In this document: positions 46,934-55,488 of the stretch, piece after piece
Position numbering within the stretch: position 1 is the stretch's first letter
Layout: every line of letters starts with the position of its first letter
Source of the DNA: an uncultured Chloroflexota bacterium
GTDB taxonomy: Bacteria > Chloroflexota > Chloroflexia > Thermomicrobiales > UBA6265
Assembly (NCBI GenBank): GCA_937901745.1
Contig: CALGSZ010000096.1
Span: 62,001-126,000, forward strand
Direction: 5' to 3'
Length of the DNA stretch: 64,000 bases
Notes under the pieces: model-generated
What the model saw: only the letters and a program-made list of their open reading frames with translations
The model's database searches: none
Told to the model about the DNA's origin: nothing
Position numbers and translations under genes: made by a program

Positions 46934-47857
46934 TTAGCCGAGAGAGCCGTCATCCGCGCGAGGCAGACGCGCGACTACCATTTCGCCTCGCACCCTAGCC
47001 CGCGTTTGCGCGACAGGCTGGCCAACCATGCGGCGACTCCCGAGTGCCCGGCGCAGCCCCGTCATCAGGTAGACGACGCCGAAAATCGCGGCCGAGAGAA
47101 GGACGATGGCGGCGCCGGATGCGAGGTCGTATCGGTAGCTGAGGAACATGCCGAAGAAGCCGCACGCCGCGCCGATAGCGGTCGAGAGAATCAACAGGCG
47201 ACCGAACGACTGCGTGAGGAGACGCGCCGTGGCCGGGGGGATGACGATCGCGGCGGCGATCAGCGTCGCGCCGACCACGTTCAGGGAGGCGACGATCGTC
47301 GCGGCCAGCGCCAGGGCGAAACCGGTCTCCACCCAGCCGGTGGGGACGCCGTGCACCTTCGCCAGTTCGGGATCGAAGGTCGTGTACAGCAGGCTTCGGT
47401 AGCCAAAGAAGACGGCCAACCCGACGACGAGGCTGACGGCGGCAATGACGAGGATGTCTTCCTCGGTCACGCCGAGGATGTTGCCGAACAGCGCGGCCTC
47501 GAAGTCACGGGTGAAGCGCCGCTTCATGCTGATCAAAGCCACGCCGAGCGCGAAGGAGGCAGTGGTAACGATTCCGATCGCCGCGTCGGCTCCGATTCGG
47601 CGGCGGCGCGCGGTGGCATCGATCAAGAGGGCGGAGACGAAGCCCCACGCTCCCGCTCCGAGATAGAAGTTCCAGCCAGCCAGATAACTGACGACCGCCC
47701 CGCCCAGGATCGAGTGGGACAGGCCGTGGCCGATGTAGCTCATGCGGCGAAGGACGATGTAGACGCCCATCAAGCCGCAAAGCGCGCCGATGAGCGTCGC
47801 CACGATGAGCGCGTGCCGGAAGAACTCGAACTGGAGCGGCTCAGTAAAGAAGGTCAT
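46934..47857 (-). CDS. Metal (zinc/manganese) ABC transporter permease
   Basis: A 307-residue ABC-3 permease of the ZnuB/TroC/MntB group, with about eight hydrophobic helices. Family segments are FFRHALIVATLIGALCGLMG, VLRRMSYIGHGLSHSILGG and ATLIAAAIVIPPATARLL. It moves the metal delivered by the binding protein and is powered by the ATPase encoded upstream. Two starts are possible (ATG at 47857 or GTG at 47872), neither with a strong ribosome binding site. The gap to the ATPase gene is 54 bases. It is the last gene of the operon. The final 35 residues are rich in Arg and may be cytoplasmic. Confidence 0.92.
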   Translation of the reverse strand: MTFFTEPLQFEFFRHALIVATLIGALCGLMGVYIVLRRMSYIGHGLSHSILGGAVVSYLAGWNFYLGAGAWGFVSALLIDATARRRRIGADAAIGIVTTASFALGVALISMKRRFTRDFEAALFGNILGVTEEDILVIAAVSLVVGLAVFFGYRSLLYTTFDPELAKVHGVPTGWVETGFALALAATIVASLNVVGATLIAAAIVIPPATARLLTQSFGRLLILSTAIGAACGFFGMFLSYRYDLASGAAIVLLSAAIFGVVYLMTGLRRALGSRRMVGQPVAQTRARVRGEMVVARLPRADDGSLG

Positions 47858-47911
47858 CAGCCGATCACCCACGGTCGGTCGTTCACGTTGCTGATGCTGG
47901 TCCTCATCGCC

Positions 47912-48745
47912 TTACCCACTTCCATTACGTTGCTCCCCACGCGATAGACGACCGGCCAGCGCATGAAAACTCCCTGCCTCGGCGACAAGAACGCGGCCGG
48001 TCCGCGGGTGGTGGACGACCTGCATCTCGGTCTCGAAGGTGCGGCTGAGGATCGCGCTGGTGAAGATCGAATCCGGCGTCCCTTGGGCGACGATCCCGCC
48101 GTTGACACAGACCACCCACGGGAGATACGCGGCGACCGCATTCAACTCGTGGGTCGTCATCAGGATCGTGACTCCGTCGTTCTGGTTGATTTCAACCAGG
48201 AGGCTGAGGATGTCATCCCGCGTCTTGACGTCCACGCTGGCAGTCGGCTCGTCGAGCAGGAGAATGCGCGGACGCCCGATGAGCGCCCGCGCGAGAAAGG
48301 TGCGCTGCTGCTGACCACCAGAGAGGTCGCGGATGTGCCGATTGCCGAGCCCGCCGATGCCCAGCCGCTCCAGCATCGCCGCGACCTCGCGACGCTCCTC
48401 GCGGCTCGGCCAAGGGAGCCAGCGGCCCTGTCCGGTCTTGCCCATGAGGACGACATTCTCGACCGTGACCGGGAAGGTCCAATCAACGGTCTCAACCTGG
48501 GGCACATACCCAACGCCGGACGGTGGACTCCCCGGCACGACCGACTGCCCGGCTACGATGACGTCACCCGAGACTCGCGGCACCAGTCCAAGGAGCGCGC
48601 GCAGGAGGGTCGTCTTGCCGGCGCCGCTCGGGCCGATGAGCCCGACGAATTGACCCGGCTCAACCCGCAAGGAGACCGACGACAATACCGGCAGGCCGTC
48701 GTAGGCGCAGGTCAGGCGCTCGACCACGATCGATCCGTTGGTCAT
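47912..48745 (-). CDS. Metal (zinc/manganese) ABC transporter ATP-binding protein
   Basis: A 277-residue ATPase with all ABC motifs: Walker A GPSGAGKT (38-45), Q-loop in YVPQVETVDW, signature LSGGQQQ (141-147), Walker B with DEPTAS (165-170) and switch His in TTHELN. YVPQ followed by DWTFPVTV is typical of the zinc/manganese/iron chelate group. The ATG at 48745 follows GGCGAGCG; an alternative GTG lies 14 codons upstream. It drives the permease encoded next. The operon order is binding protein, ATPase, permease, transcribed leftward from the Fur-family divergent promoter region. Confidence 0.93.
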   Translation of the reverse strand: MTNGSIVVERLTCAYDGLPVLSSVSLRVEPGQFVGLIGPSGAGKTTLLRALLGLVPRVSGDVIVAGQSVVPGSPPSGVGYVPQVETVDWTFPVTVENVVLMGKTGQGRWLPWPSREERREVAAMLERLGIGGLGNRHIRDLSGGQQQRTFLARALIGRPRILLLDEPTASVDVKTRDDILSLLVEINQNDGVTILMTTHELNAVAAYLPWVVCVNGGIVAQGTPDSIFTSAILSRTFETEMQVVHHPRTGRVLVAEAGSFHALAGRLSRGEQRNGSG

Positions 48746-48828
48746 GTATCGCTCGCCAATGGCGGCTCGCCTGGCCTCAATGCCCACGTATTCGACCCCC
48801 GCGTCGCCGGCGTCTTCGAGCCGGCAGG

Positions 48829-49875
48829 TTACGGATTCGCGTCCAGGTAGGTGTCGTACGGCTCGATGCCGGCTAGCGCGTCGATCGTCCCGCCGAGGTT
48901 CGGGATCATCAGCTCCATGTTTTTGAGCATCATCCCGAGATAGGTGTGCTCCGGATCTCCCGGCTCGCCCGGCGGATCGTCGTCCCGCAAGCCATCGACG
49001 TAGACGGCGCCCGCCTCCTCCGCGATCTGCTCCAGCACCTTGCTCGGGAAGACCTCGGAGCCGAAGACGGCGGGCACGCCCTCTTCCTTGATCTGCTCGA
49101 TGAGCCGCGCCACCTCCTGCGGCGACGGCTCGGAAAAGTCGGACGGCTGGACCGCGCCGATGACGGTCATCCCGTATCGCCGCGCAAAGTAAGCCCAGGA
49201 GTCGTGATAGGTGAGCAGCTTGCGCTGGTCGGGCGGGATCGTCTGCACCGCGTCCATGATGCCCTGATCCAGTCGCGAGAGGACGGCGACATAGCGATCG
49301 AGATTCTCAGCGTAGTAGTCGGCGTTGGCCGGATCGCGCTCGCTCAGCTTTTCGGCGATGAGCTCGGAATAGCGGATCGCGTAGGCGACGTTCGGCCAGA
49401 GGTGCGGGTTCGGATGCCCCTCCTCCTCGGGGAAGGAGAAGTCGTAGGCGTACTCCTCCGGCGTGATCGTCTTGTCGCCGAGGGAGTAGACCTCAGCGCC
49501 GTCCTTTAGGTTCGCCTCGGCAAGTTCGATCGTCGGGATCTCGAGGTCGAGCCCGTTGACGATGACCAAATCCGCCTGAGACAGGATGACGGCATCCGAC
49601 GGCGCCGGCTCGAAGGTGTGGCTGTTGGTCCCGTCCGGCACGATGCCGCGCAGGTTGATACGCGTCCCTCCAACGTTCCGCACCATCGAGCTGATCGGGG
49701 CGACCGTCGAGGCGACGTTCAGCCGGCCGCTATCGTCGAAGTCATCGCTCCATCCCAGGCTCGAAGTCGGCGCCGTCGGCGTCGCATGCTGTGCTCGGAC
49801 TGGATACCGCGTCAGCACCGCCGTCGCGGCCGCGAACCCAAGAACTTGGCGCCGATTCAGGCGAAACGTCTCCAT
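48829..49875 (-). CDS. Metal (zinc/manganese) ABC transporter substrate-binding protein
   Basis: A 348-residue cluster A-I binding protein (ZnuA/PsaA/TroA type). It carries a Tat-like signal, LNRRQVLGFAAATAVLT, then mature VASTVAPISSMVRNVGG. Metal-ligand candidates lie in GTNSHTFEPAPSDA, GHPNPHLWPNV and LLTYHDSWAYFARRYG, and near the C-terminus in VYVDGLRDDD. The loop that is His-rich in many ZnuA proteins is acidic here (EEYAYDFSFPEEEGHPNPH), so zinc versus manganese cannot be decided. The start is the ATG at 49875 with GGAG ten bases upstream. First gene of the importer operon, behind the promoter and dyad at 49931-49990. Confidence 0.93.
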   Translation of the reverse strand: METFRLNRRQVLGFAAATAVLTRYPVRAQHATPTAPTSSLGWSDDFDDSGRLNVASTVAPISSMVRNVGGTRINLRGIVPDGTNSHTFEPAPSDAVILSQADLVIVNGLDLEIPTIELAEANLKDGAEVYSLGDKTITPEEYAYDFSFPEEEGHPNPHLWPNVAYAIRYSELIAEKLSERDPANADYYAENLDRYVAVLSRLDQGIMDAVQTIPPDQRKLLTYHDSWAYFARRYGMTVIGAVQPSDFSEPSPQEVARLIEQIKEEGVPAVFGSEVFPSKVLEQIAEEAGAVYVDGLRDDDPPGEPGDPEHTYLGMMLKNMELMIPNLGGTIDALAGIEPYDTYLDANP

Positions 49876-49930
49876 CAACTGCTTGCTCCGAGTTCGTGCC
49901 TAGCTGTCACAGGAAACAGTATCGTGCGCA

Positions 49931-49990
49931 GATGCAAATACTCGCATCAGCACAAGTTCGCATCCTAGCCATGACGATGGCCTGAGTCAA
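49931..49990 (-). promoter_or_regulatory. Importer promoter with Fur-family-type dyad
   Basis: On the minus strand TTGACT (49990-49985) and TAGGAT (49967-49962) are 17 bases apart, giving a start of transcription near 49955. Just downstream, GATGCAAATACTCGCATC (49931-49948) is an imperfect 18-bp palindrome with 5-bp perfect arms, and GATGCGA is repeated at 49957-49963. A Fur-family repressor bound there would silence the importer when metal is plentiful. The Fur-type gene is divergent on the other side. Confidence 0.6.
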
Positions 49991-50042
49991 GGTGATACCA
50001 TCCATACAACTAACGTTCGACAGCTGGCGAGGGTAGCGAAGG

Positions 50043-50555
50043 GTGCCAAGCGATTCGTCCCATCTCAATAACCACCGAGGACCTGCCGGTGTTGGAACGC
50101 GCCCACGCGATGCCTGGCTCCCAGGACGCTCTGCCGACGAGTTAGCGGCCAGGCTCCGGGCAGCCGGCCAGCGCGTGACGCCGCAGCGGCTCCTGATCCT
50201 CGGAGCCTTCGCGCGGCCGGGTGAGCATCTGACGGCGGAGGAAGTGTATGCCCGCGTCGGAGCGCTCGCTCCCGCAATCAACCGCTCGACGGTCTATCGC
50301 ACCTTGGAGCTCTTCCGCGACCTGGGGCTGATTACCGAAACGGACCTCGGCGAGGGCGCTCGCCATTACGAGCTACTCGATGACGGGCGCCATCACCACC
50401 TGATCTGTCGCGACTGCGGCGGCATGCTCGTCCTGGACGACGAGATCGTCGCTCCCCTTCGCGCCGCGATCCAGGAGCGCTATGGGTTCGAGGTCACGAT
50501 CGATCACCTCGCGCTTTTTGGCCGGTGCAAGGAGTGCCAGCGCGCCTCGTCCTGA
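50043..50555 (+). CDS. Fur-family transcriptional regulator (Zur-like)
   Basis: A 170-residue ferric-uptake-type regulator. The winged helix spans about residues 35-105, with RVTPQRLLILGAF and NRSTVYRTLELFRDLGLI. The dimerisation domain has the structural zinc cysteines Cys122, Cys125, Cys162 and Cys165 (CRDC and CKEC), and His117-His119 belong to the sensory site. An extra 30 residues precede the core. Being divergent from a zinc/manganese importer, it is most likely a Zur or Mur type rather than an iron regulator. The start is the GTG at 50043, with GAGGGTAGCGAAGG upstream. It probably represses the importer and possibly itself through the shared 167-base region. Confidence 0.92.
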   Translation: MPSDSSHLNNHRGPAGVGTRPRDAWLPGRSADELAARLRAAGQRVTPQRLLILGAFARPGEHLTAEEVYARVGALAPAINRSTVYRTLELFRDLGLITETDLGEGARHYELLDDGRHHHLICRDCGGMLVLDDEIVAPLRAAIQERYGFEVTIDHLALFGRCKECQRASS

Positions 50556-50577
50556 CGCGCGGCCAATTCAAAGGGGA

Positions 50578-50613
50578 AGCCGGCGGCGACACTCGCGCCA
50601 ATCGCCACCGGCT
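50578..50613. terminator. Bidirectional terminator between convergent genes
   Basis: AGCCGGCGGCGA (50578-50589) pairs with TCGCCACCGGCT (50602-50613) with one mismatch and a 12-base loop. Both strands continue into short A/T stretches. It serves the Fur-type gene (ends 50555) and the dimethylformamidase-like gene (ends 50630). Confidence 0.6.
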
Positions 50614-50629
50614 CAAAATTGGATGAACG

Positions 50630-52888
50630 CTATCCGTCGCTCGTTTCCGGCCCCTTCGAGAATTCGCGCAGGACGTTGCCTGTCACCCGCGAGACGTTGT
50701 TGTCGAAGTCGTTGACGGGCAGGCTCGCGACCCAAGTGATCGAGCCGACGGAGAAGACCGCGCCGCCGTTCGGCGATTGAATGAGCGTCATATCGGCGCG
50801 CACGCGCGGCTCTTCCGTCCCGCCACGCCCGGGCAGGGTATCGTTCGAGTCCTCGATGACGAGCTGGTAGTAATCTGTGTGCCGCCCCTCGGTCGTAGCG
50901 AGGCGCAACGCCTCGGGGGGCGTGTTCAGGTCCAGATCGTACCGGTCGATCTCATCGCCAGCCGCGCCACCGAGGATGAGCCCGAAGTCGCCAATGATCT
51001 CATCATCGCCGATGCCCTCGAAGACGAAGGCCGCGCGCGGATCGCGCGAATCCGGGAGCCGGTAGTAGCCGGCCGCGCCGCCCCACCCTTCGGCGGTGAA
51101 CCCGATGCCAACGAGCGCGTTCGGCCAGCGTCCGCGGTATCGCCAGAGACCGCCCAGCTCACCGGTCAGGCTCAGGTAGCTCTCTCCGGGACGCGAGGTC
51201 CAGGAGCGCGTGCCGTTGATGCCCCGGCGAACTTCGATCAGGTGCGGGCGCGCGTTGTTGATCGCCGTCACCCAATAGAAGCCGTTGCCGCCCAGGTACA
51301 TCAGCCGCCCGCCCTCGCTGAGATAGGCTTCCAGCGCGTCCAGCATCGGGCCGGTCCAGTATTCCGGGTGGCTGCCAGTGATCACGACACGATACGGCCG
51401 CAGCAGATCGGCGCCGTCAAAGTGCAGGTCTTCATCGGTCGCCACGTCATAGGGGAAACCGCTCCGCTCGAGCCACTCGATGAGATAGAGATCGCCGGAG
51501 AAATGCCGGGGCTTGCCGGTCAACCAATTGAGGAACTGGGGCCGCATCGTGATGACCGGTCGCAGCCGGCTGGAGTAGCAGATGCCGCTCCCGTCCGGGT
51601 GCTCGTCGTAGACGGAGGAGCCAAGGTCGGGGCGGGAATCGAGGAAGTGCTCACGCTCGGTGATCTCAATCGGCTGATCGGTCGTCTTCGCGATCCAATC
51701 GGCGCCGGTCTCCATCCGGCGGTGGAGGCGCTCATTGCCGTAGGCCAGGTAGGTGTTGGTCGGCGCCAGGAAGAGGGACGGAGCGGTTGGGGCGCCGATG
51801 GGCCGGCGGACGTAGAACGGGACGTACTCGACCGACGTCTCCGTCGTCAGCCGCGCCGCGTAGACGCCGGACGGCAGATCCTCTGGCACCGGGATCTCGA
51901 AATCGGGCGACCAACCGGCATCCTCCAGATCGTCCTCATGGAAGTGAATGGCGCCGTACATGTGCGGCACGGTGAGGAAGGAGACATCGGTCCCGTCCCA
52001 GTTTGCGCCGGTCACGCCGCGCGTCGGCTGGTTGACCGCCGTTCCGCTGAGCGCGTTTGGCGAGCGGTCATGGATCGCCGTGCCGCTGAAGTCGCGCGCG
52101 AAATCCCAGGCCGCCACCAGCGCGTCGGGCAACGCCAGGGGATCGGAGCCGCCGAAGAGCGCCAGCAACTCATCCGGACGAAGGGCGCGACCCCAGATCC
52201 GTGGCCGGTCGATCTTGCCGTTGAAGCAGGATCGGGGTGCGTGGCGTCCGTCACCGAGCGGCGCTAACCAACCCGCCCCGATCAAGAGGGGCAAATCGAG
52301 GTTGGGCAGCGAAAGGGGCTCGCCGGACTCGCTCGCTTCTCTGCCTTCCTCGGGGAGCCAGGAGCGAGCGAGCTTTCGCCAGACCAGGCGCGCCTCTCCC
52401 GTCGCGGCGTCGTAGGTCGCGCCGATCGCGTACCAGAGCCAGCAGTCCAGCGGCCTGTCTGAGCGGATCACGCGCCGGCGGCCGCTGCCATCGCCGACTT
52501 GGAGCCGCAGCCGGCCATCGGACTCGATCCCAAGCGCGAAACCGGCTCCCGCCGCTTCATCCCACCGGGCGATGATCTCTTGCGGACCACGACCACCTAC
52601 GAGCGTCGGACAGATCCAGGCTTGGATCGCCAGGCCTCGCTCGAACCGCATCGTCTCGCTGCTCGGCACCAGCACGTAGGAACCGATCCCGATTCCCTGC
52701 TCGCGTCCCGACCGGCGGCCGGCAATCGCGCTCGGGACGACCGTGTCCCGTTCGAGTTCCGGGATGGTGAACGCCCGGTCGAACCGGATGAGATCCACCT
52801 GGTAACTGTCAGCCTGACAGCTGACCATGACTTGTAGCCGCTGGCCGGGAATGACGCTCAACCGATCGGTGTAGCCCAGGATATCCAT
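50630..52888 (-). CDS. N,N-dimethylformamidase beta-subunit-like protein
   Basis: A 752-residue protein, close to the length of the large subunit of N,N-dimethylformamidase. Residues 75-230 form a LamG-like jelly roll (FERGLAIQAWICPTLVGGRG...), followed by ALVAAWDFARD. Residues 300-720 match the catalytic-type domain, with DLPSGVYAARLTTE, APTNTYLAYGN, YVVITGSHPEYWT-like and GGRLMYLGGNGFYW segments. The known enzyme uses a mononuclear iron held by two tyrosines and a glutamate and needs a small subunit, which is not adjacent. Substrate specificity is therefore unknown; an amidase is likely. The start is the ATG at 52888, with AAGGA and GAGGGGA upstream, and no signal peptide. Confidence 0.82.
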   Translation of the reverse strand: MDILGYTDRLSVIPGQRLQVMVSCQADSYQVDLIRFDRAFTIPELERDTVVPSAIAGRRSGREQGIGIGSYVLVPSSETMRFERGLAIQAWICPTLVGGRGPQEIIARWDEAAGAGFALGIESDGRLRLQVGDGSGRRRVIRSDRPLDCWLWYAIGATYDAATGEARLVWRKLARSWLPEEGREASESGEPLSLPNLDLPLLIGAGWLAPLGDGRHAPRSCFNGKIDRPRIWGRALRPDELLALFGGSDPLALPDALVAAWDFARDFSGTAIHDRSPNALSGTAVNQPTRGVTGANWDGTDVSFLTVPHMYGAIHFHEDDLEDAGWSPDFEIPVPEDLPSGVYAARLTTETSVEYVPFYVRRPIGAPTAPSLFLAPTNTYLAYGNERLHRRMETGADWIAKTTDQPIEITEREHFLDSRPDLGSSVYDEHPDGSGICYSSRLRPVITMRPQFLNWLTGKPRHFSGDLYLIEWLERSGFPYDVATDEDLHFDGADLLRPYRVVITGSHPEYWTGPMLDALEAYLSEGGRLMYLGGNGFYWVTAINNARPHLIEVRRGINGTRSWTSRPGESYLSLTGELGGLWRYRGRWPNALVGIGFTAEGWGGAAGYYRLPDSRDPRAAFVFEGIGDDEIIGDFGLILGGAAGDEIDRYDLDLNTPPEALRLATTEGRHTDYYQLVIEDSNDTLPGRGGTEEPRVRADMTLIQSPNGGAVFSVGSITWVASLPVNDFDNNVSRVTGNVLREFSKGPETSDG

Positions 52889-53101
52889 TCCCCTCGATTC
52901 CTTCCGCGCTGTCTCGGGACTTCCGCTTGGCTGCGGATAGGTACGCCCTGGATCGCATGCCGTCAATAGCTAAAGTGACCGCGGGGCACGAATCGTGCAT
53001 GAGAGCGCGAATTCGGAATCGGTGTGCCGTCGCTCGCGCCCTCGCGGCCAACGTCGTGAGGGAGCTGGAGCGCGCCGCCCGCCATGCGTACGGAGGGAAT
53101 C

Positions 53102-53479
53102 ATGCAGATCGCATCGGCCCTGCGACGGCTCGGTGAGAGCCAGCAGGGCAGCGCCGAGGTCGCGCAAGGGAATTACCGGCTGACAGCCGCGCCGCTCTCG
53201 CGGTCGCTCGGCGAAGTTCAGTTCATCATCTGGGAAGAGCGAGGGATTGGGTGGGTGCCGATTCTCGTCGGGCGCACCTTCAACGACCAAATCAGCATTA
53301 CCTACTGCCGGCCTCCCGCGAGCGAGGACGAGGCGGAGTCGCTGATCCGGATCGTGTTGGCTGGACGCCCGCTACCGGCGGCGGATGATCCCGAACGGGA
53401 AACCGCAAGACCCTCCCGCCGACCGATAGAGCAGACGTGGCTCGGGGAGCGTCCCGCGCTCCTTGCCGGGAAGCAGTAG
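53102..53479 (+). CDS. Hypothetical protein
   Basis: A 125-residue soluble protein that I do not recognise. It starts MQIASALRRLGESQQGSAEV and has a central region of alternating strands (VQFIIWEERGIGWVPILVGR, then NDQISITYCRPP). A polar, Arg/Pro-rich C-terminal third looks unstructured. The ATG at 53102 is preceded by GGAGGGAATC, which is a good ribosome binding site. A sigma-54-like element (GGGGCACG, 4 nt, GTGCA) lies about 90-115 bases upstream with the correct GG-N10-GC spacing, but with two deviations from consensus. Confidence 0.62.
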   Translation: MQIASALRRLGESQQGSAEVAQGNYRLTAAPLSRSLGEVQFIIWEERGIGWVPILVGRTFNDQISITYCRPPASEDEAESLIRIVLAGRPLPAADDPERETARPSRRPIEQTWLGERPALLAGKQ

Positions 53480-53565
53480 AGCGCACTGCCGGCATCGCAC
53501 GCTAAGCCGCGATCGAGACAGACCGGGAATAGCGCAACCTGCGTTCAGGACGGAGTCCAGTCGGA

Positions 53566-54159
53566 TCAGTCTCGCTGAACGATTCGCAAGAGATCCGCCT
53601 CGTGCACGCCGCAGAATCGGTCGGATTTGCGGTCGGTCTCCTCGAGCGTGTTCGAGAAGTGCATGACGCAGATCGAGTTGGGGCAGTGGCTTAGACCGTA
53701 GGCATGCCCGAGCTCGTGGATCGCTTCTTTCGCTGCACGCTCGAGGAAGCGGCGTTGATCTGGCGGCCGGCCCCAGAACTCCGGCCTCAGTCGAGCGAGC
53801 GCAACGACCGCGACCCTCCCGCCAACGTGGGCCTGACCGAAGATGAAGTTGAGCCCCGGTTCGTAGAGATCGAGGTCGGCGACGCCGAGAACTCGCTCGG
53901 CGCGCGTGGGCAGCTCATCCAATCGAGCCAGGATCGGCTCAGCGCGGTACTGGCGACGAGCCGGATCGTAGGCATCCTCAGGAGGCATCAGGGAGTGCGA
54001 AGCCAGGCGCGCCACGCTGCGCGGAAACCGCGCCTCAATCGCCTGGAGTAAGTGATCGAGCACCTCGTCCGGCACCGTGCCGACCGGCACAAGCTCGACG
54101 ACCTGCCGTCCGCCCGACATCATTCGACCGTCAGCGTCGTTGCCAGCCGCCGTGCTCAC
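53566..54159 (-). CDS. Archaemetzincin-family zinc metalloprotease
   Basis: A 197-residue metzincin. The active site HELGHAYGLSHC (His148, Glu149, His152, Gly155, His158, Cys159) continues with Cys164, Met166 (the Met-turn) and Cys183, matching the archaemetzincin signature HExxHxxGxxHCx4CxMx17C. The fourth Cys of the usual CxxC is His186 here. The GTG start at 54159 overlaps the stop codon of the upstream WYL-like gene as GTGA, so translation is coupled. No Shine-Dalgarno is needed or visible. Archaemetzincins are likely aminopeptidases, and physiological roles are unknown. The substrate could be the partner protein or an unidentified target. Confidence 0.9.
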   Translation of the reverse strand: MSTAAGNDADGRMMSGGRQVVELVPVGTVPDEVLDHLLQAIEARFPRSVARLASHSLMPPEDAYDPARRQYRAEPILARLDELPTRAERVLGVADLDLYEPGLNFIFGQAHVGGRVAVVALARLRPEFWGRPPDQRRFLERAAKEAIHELGHAYGLSHCPNSICVMHFSNTLEETDRKSDRFCGVHEADLLRIVQRD

Positions 54160-54512
54160 GGGAAGGTGCGTTCATCGGCCTGAGCGTCCGCCAGTTGTCG
54201 CGGTGGCAGCGGCTCAGCGACGACCTCGACGTCATCGAGACAGGTTTGCTGGTTGAAGACATTCTCCGCTGTGTGCCAAGGACCGGACTCCAGCCGGAGA
54301 TCGCCCAGCTCGTCCAGATTGAGACACCGCCACTCCCCGCCAGGCGGCAGGCCAGAGCGGCTCCCACCCGCGAATTGGTAGACCAAGACGTGGTAGGTGC
54401 CCCGCTTGGTTCCGAGCGCGTGCGGGCTGAAAACGCGCTCTTCTCCATGATAACGAGCGACGACTCGCTTTCGCGTGCGGATCGCTTCGGCCAGTACCTC
54501 GTAGGTGTCCAT
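54156..54512 (-). CDS. Small WYL-like domain protein coupled to the archaemetzincin
   Basis: A 118-residue protein. Its beta-rich sequence resembles a stand-alone WYL domain: EVLAEAIRTRKRVVARYHGEE, then FSPHALGTKRGTYHVLVYQF, SGLPPGGEWRCLNLDELGDL. WYL domains bind nucleic acids or nucleotide ligands and normally sit behind a winged helix, which is absent here. The stop overlaps the GTG start of the archaemetzincin by four bases. The start is the ATG at 54512 with GGAGG 12 bases upstream. Assignment to WYL is by pattern, without its central Trp-Tyr-Leu triplet, so it is moderately secure. Confidence 0.62.
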   Translation of the reverse strand: MDTYEVLAEAIRTRKRVVARYHGEERVFSPHALGTKRGTYHVLVYQFAGGSRSGLPPGGEWRCLNLDELGDLRLESGPWHTAENVFNQQTCLDDVEVVAEPLPPRQLADAQADERTFP

Positions 54513-54717
54513 CGGTCAGTGTGCCTCCGTCGCGATCGGGGAGCCTGGCATCGATGATTGGCGCTATCCCGCTCACCGCATACGGCGTTCCATCAAGTTC
54601 TGCCGATGCTCCTGATGCGGAGGAGACAGCCTCGTTTCCTCGTGCAAGCTGGAAACGACGCGGATTCCACGGCGAGATGCTGGCACGATCTTCGGATCGG
54701 CCGAGATGCGACTAGGT

Positions 54718-55116
54718 CTATTTCGACGTGGAGAGGGCGCGAAGCCAACCGAAGATGATGCCAATCTCGGCGACGGCATCGAGGAGGTAGATCGGCGAGA
54801 TGCGCCGGCGCGCGACATAGACGACATCAATGGCCGCGAGCGACGCCGCGCTGCCCGCTCCGAGCACGGCCATCTCCGGTGTCATCCGCTGCCGCCGCGC
54901 CGCCCCGAGGAGCGTGATGCCGACAACGGTGATGAGCGCTCCCACCGTCTTGACGAGCCAGCGGTCGGTCTTGGGACCGGTAATCGCCTCGAAGCTGCGA
55001 ATGTGGAGAATCGGCCATATTCCGGTCGGGAGGTAGAAGAGTCCCTGGAGCCACGCCATGCGCTCTAGAGCATCAATCCCCGGTTGCCGGCTCCGGGCGC
55101 CATTACCGTCTTGCAT
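54718..55116 (-). CDS. Small membrane protein of unknown function
   Basis: A 132-residue protein with four predicted hydrophobic segments. Conserved-looking parts are LQGLFYLPTGIWPILHIRSF followed by EAITGPKTDRWLVKTVG, which recur in uncharacterised bacterial membrane proteins. No charged residue in the helices suggests catalysis. The start is the ATG at 55116, preceded by GAGAGGGAGATCGG. The 205 bases between this stop and the WYL-like gene carry nothing recognisable. Confidence 0.72.
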   Translation of the reverse strand: MQDGNGARSRQPGIDALERMAWLQGLFYLPTGIWPILHIRSFEAITGPKTDRWLVKTVGALITVVGITLLGAARRQRMTPEMAVLGAGSAASLAAIDVVYVARRRISPIYLLDAVAEIGIIFGWLRALSTSK

Positions 55117-55187
55117 CCGATCTCCCTCTCAACACCGAATGTGACCGGGCGCGCAACGTCGGCGACCGGTGGCCGATCCAGGACGCA

Positions 55188-55418
55188 TCAGCCCGCGCCA
55201 GACTCCGGTTTCTGATGCCGGTCCGCCGGCCCTTTCGGCTCGGACCGGCTGACGTTCTCACCAGGAGGGATATCGAATCCCTCTTCAACGTCCGACCGCT
55301 CGTGTTCTTCCACCTCATCGGCTGGAGGGACGGGATTGCGTCGGCGGTCGGCATTCGCCCAGCCCGCTTGCGATGCCTCGCCGCGCTCCTCGTCGGACAG
55401 GATCGGCTTCTCGCTCAT
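55188..55418 (-). CDS. Small acidic hydrophilic protein, unknown
   Basis: A predicted 76-residue protein very rich in Glu, Asp, Arg, Pro and Ser, probably disordered along its length. It begins MSEKPILSDEERGEASQAGW. Support for it being real comes from a good GGAGGTCATC site before the ATG at 55418 and its position between two genes on the same strand. No family or function is recognised. Confidence 0.55.
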   Translation of the reverse strand: MSEKPILSDEERGEASQAGWANADRRRNPVPPADEVEEHERSDVEEGFDIPPGENVSRSEPKGPADRHQKPESGAG

Positions 55419-55488
55419 GATGACCTCCAGCCGCCGCCACACAAGTGGCAGGCGCTTCGTGTGCGCCGTCAGCTGCCGACGCGTAGCA

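Noticed and set aside
52983..53000. GGGGCACG - 4 nt - GTGCA upstream of the gene at 53102, as a sigma-54 promoter
   Set aside because: Spacing is right, but both boxes deviate from consensus and the sequence is itself a short palindrome. Not listed as a promoter, only mentioned with the gene.
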